Source: DATAEK01 sp036258055 (GTDB taxonomy: Bacteria > Acidobacteriota > Vicinamibacteria > Vicinamibacterales > 2-12-FULL-66-21). From it: DNA of 24,100 nucleotides. A program made the translations under genes and the position numbers. Positions 23,652 to 24,100 of this stretch are shown here, in pieces. The stretch's first letter is position 1, and every line of letters begins with the position of its first letter. The notes below the pieces were generated by a model. That model saw nothing but the letters and a program-made list of their open reading frames with translations, was not told where the DNA came from and searched no databases. The DNA lies in assembly GCA_036258055.1 (NCBI GenBank), contig DATAEK010000361.1, forward strand, positions 1-24,100, in the 5' to 3' direction.

Positions 23652-24100
23652 ATGGCCCGCATGCTGAACCTTCTCACGTTCGTCGCGATTTTCATCCAGG
23701 CTCCGGCGGCGCCGGCTCAGGACCTTCCTCCGATCAACAAATTCCTCCGCGTGACGACAGACTTCTGCACCGGCGGTCAGCCGCGGCCCGAGCACATGGC
23801 CCAGCTCAAAGCCGACGGCGTCAAGGCTGTGCTCAACCTGCGACAGCCGAGCGAGCATCGCGCCGATGACGAGCGCGCGGCAGCCGAAAAGGCGGGACTC
23901 AAGTACTTCAACATCCCGGTCGAGTTTGCCAACCCGAAAGACGAGCAGGCCGACGAGTTTCTGAAGTTGACCGATGATCCTGCGAACCGGCCGATGTTCA
24001 TTCACTGCACGGCGGCGATTCGGGTTGGTGCGTTCTGGATGATCCGCCGTGTCCTGCGTGACGGCCTCACCGTTGAGGCCGCCCTCGAAGAAGCGCGCAA
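23652..24100 (+). CDS. Secreted protein-tyrosine-phosphatase-like protein, partial
   Basis: The frame opens at ATG 23652 (or 23661) and runs off the right edge after about 149 codons. It has a signal peptide (MLNLLTFVAIFIQAPAAPAQ) and a dual-specificity-phosphatase-like fold of the DUF442 kind: FLRVTTDFCTGGQPRPEHMAQLKADGVKAVLNLRQPSEHRADDERAAAEKAGLKYFNIPV, then the active-site loop HCTAAIRVGAFWMIRRVL. The nucleophile would be C119 and the phosphate-binding Arg R124, with four residues between them. The signal peptide implies action in the periplasm, presumably on a phosphoester. It diverges from the phosphofructokinase gene across about 105 bp. The C-terminal end is not visible, so total length is unknown. 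Confidence 0.85.
   Translation, partial: MARMLNLLTFVAIFIQAPAAPAQDLPPINKFLRVTTDFCTGGQPRPEHMAQLKADGVKAVLNLRQPSEHRADDERAAAEKAGLKYFNIPVEFANPKDEQADEFLKLTDDPANRPMFIHCTAAIRVGAFWMIRRVLRDGLTVEAALEEAR

Noticed and set aside
23556..24005. Open frame of 149 codons on the minus strand at the right end
   Set aside because: It is antisense to the phosphatase-like gene, which has a signal peptide and an active-site loop on the plus strand.

Overview
The window is high-GC bacterial chromosome, dense with genes and without rRNA, tRNA, CRISPR or phage genes that I can see. Three family-level markers point to Acidobacteriota, plausibly Vicinamibacteria: two long MacB/FtsX permeases of the 'acidobacterial duplicated orphan permease' (ADOP) type, a VWFA-related acidobacterial-domain protein, and a small acidobacterial-style helix-turn-helix protein. 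That assignment is inferred from gene content, not from a marker gene.

Layout. At the left, a PadR-type repressor and an ADOP permease form a minus-strand operon (permease cut by the window start). A sigma-70-type promoter drives it, with a palindrome over the predicted transcription start and the start codon. A single STAS anti-anti-sigma-like gene diverges from it. Then come a small secreted protein with a sigma-54-like promoter and a strong terminator, a GNAT acetyltransferase, a secreted PPP-type (Shewanella-like) phosphatase, and a large membrane protein fused to a spermidine-synthase-like domain. That gene converges on a LolD/MacB-like ABC ATPase; the gap between their stop codons is filled by a 137-bp inverted-repeat element made of GC-rich hairpins and 7-bp AAATGG-type repeats.

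The middle holds a secreted M20 metallopeptidase, a VWFA protein, a metzincin-type lipoprotein protease, a cyclopropane-fatty-acid synthase-like methyltransferase, a 447-bp gene-poor stretch with a foldable 85-nt inverted-repeat segment, a 74-residue HTH-like protein, a secreted amidase-signature hydrolase, and an outer-membrane beta-barrel-like protein behind a near-consensus sigma-54 promoter.

The right part has a two-gene minus-strand unit (an unusual SecA-like ATPase with a C-terminal membrane segment, then a second GNAT protein), a second ADOP permease with a perfect palindrome next to its ribosome-binding site, a PPi-type phosphofructokinase, and a secreted phosphatase-like gene cut by the window end.

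Most genes are single or in pairs; many products carry signal peptides or membrane segments, so the region is largely an envelope/secretion neighbourhood rather than one pathway. The observations most worth following are the membrane-anchored SecA paralogue, the heptad inverted-repeat element, the two sigma-54-like promoters, and the folded segment upstream of the cyclopropane synthase.
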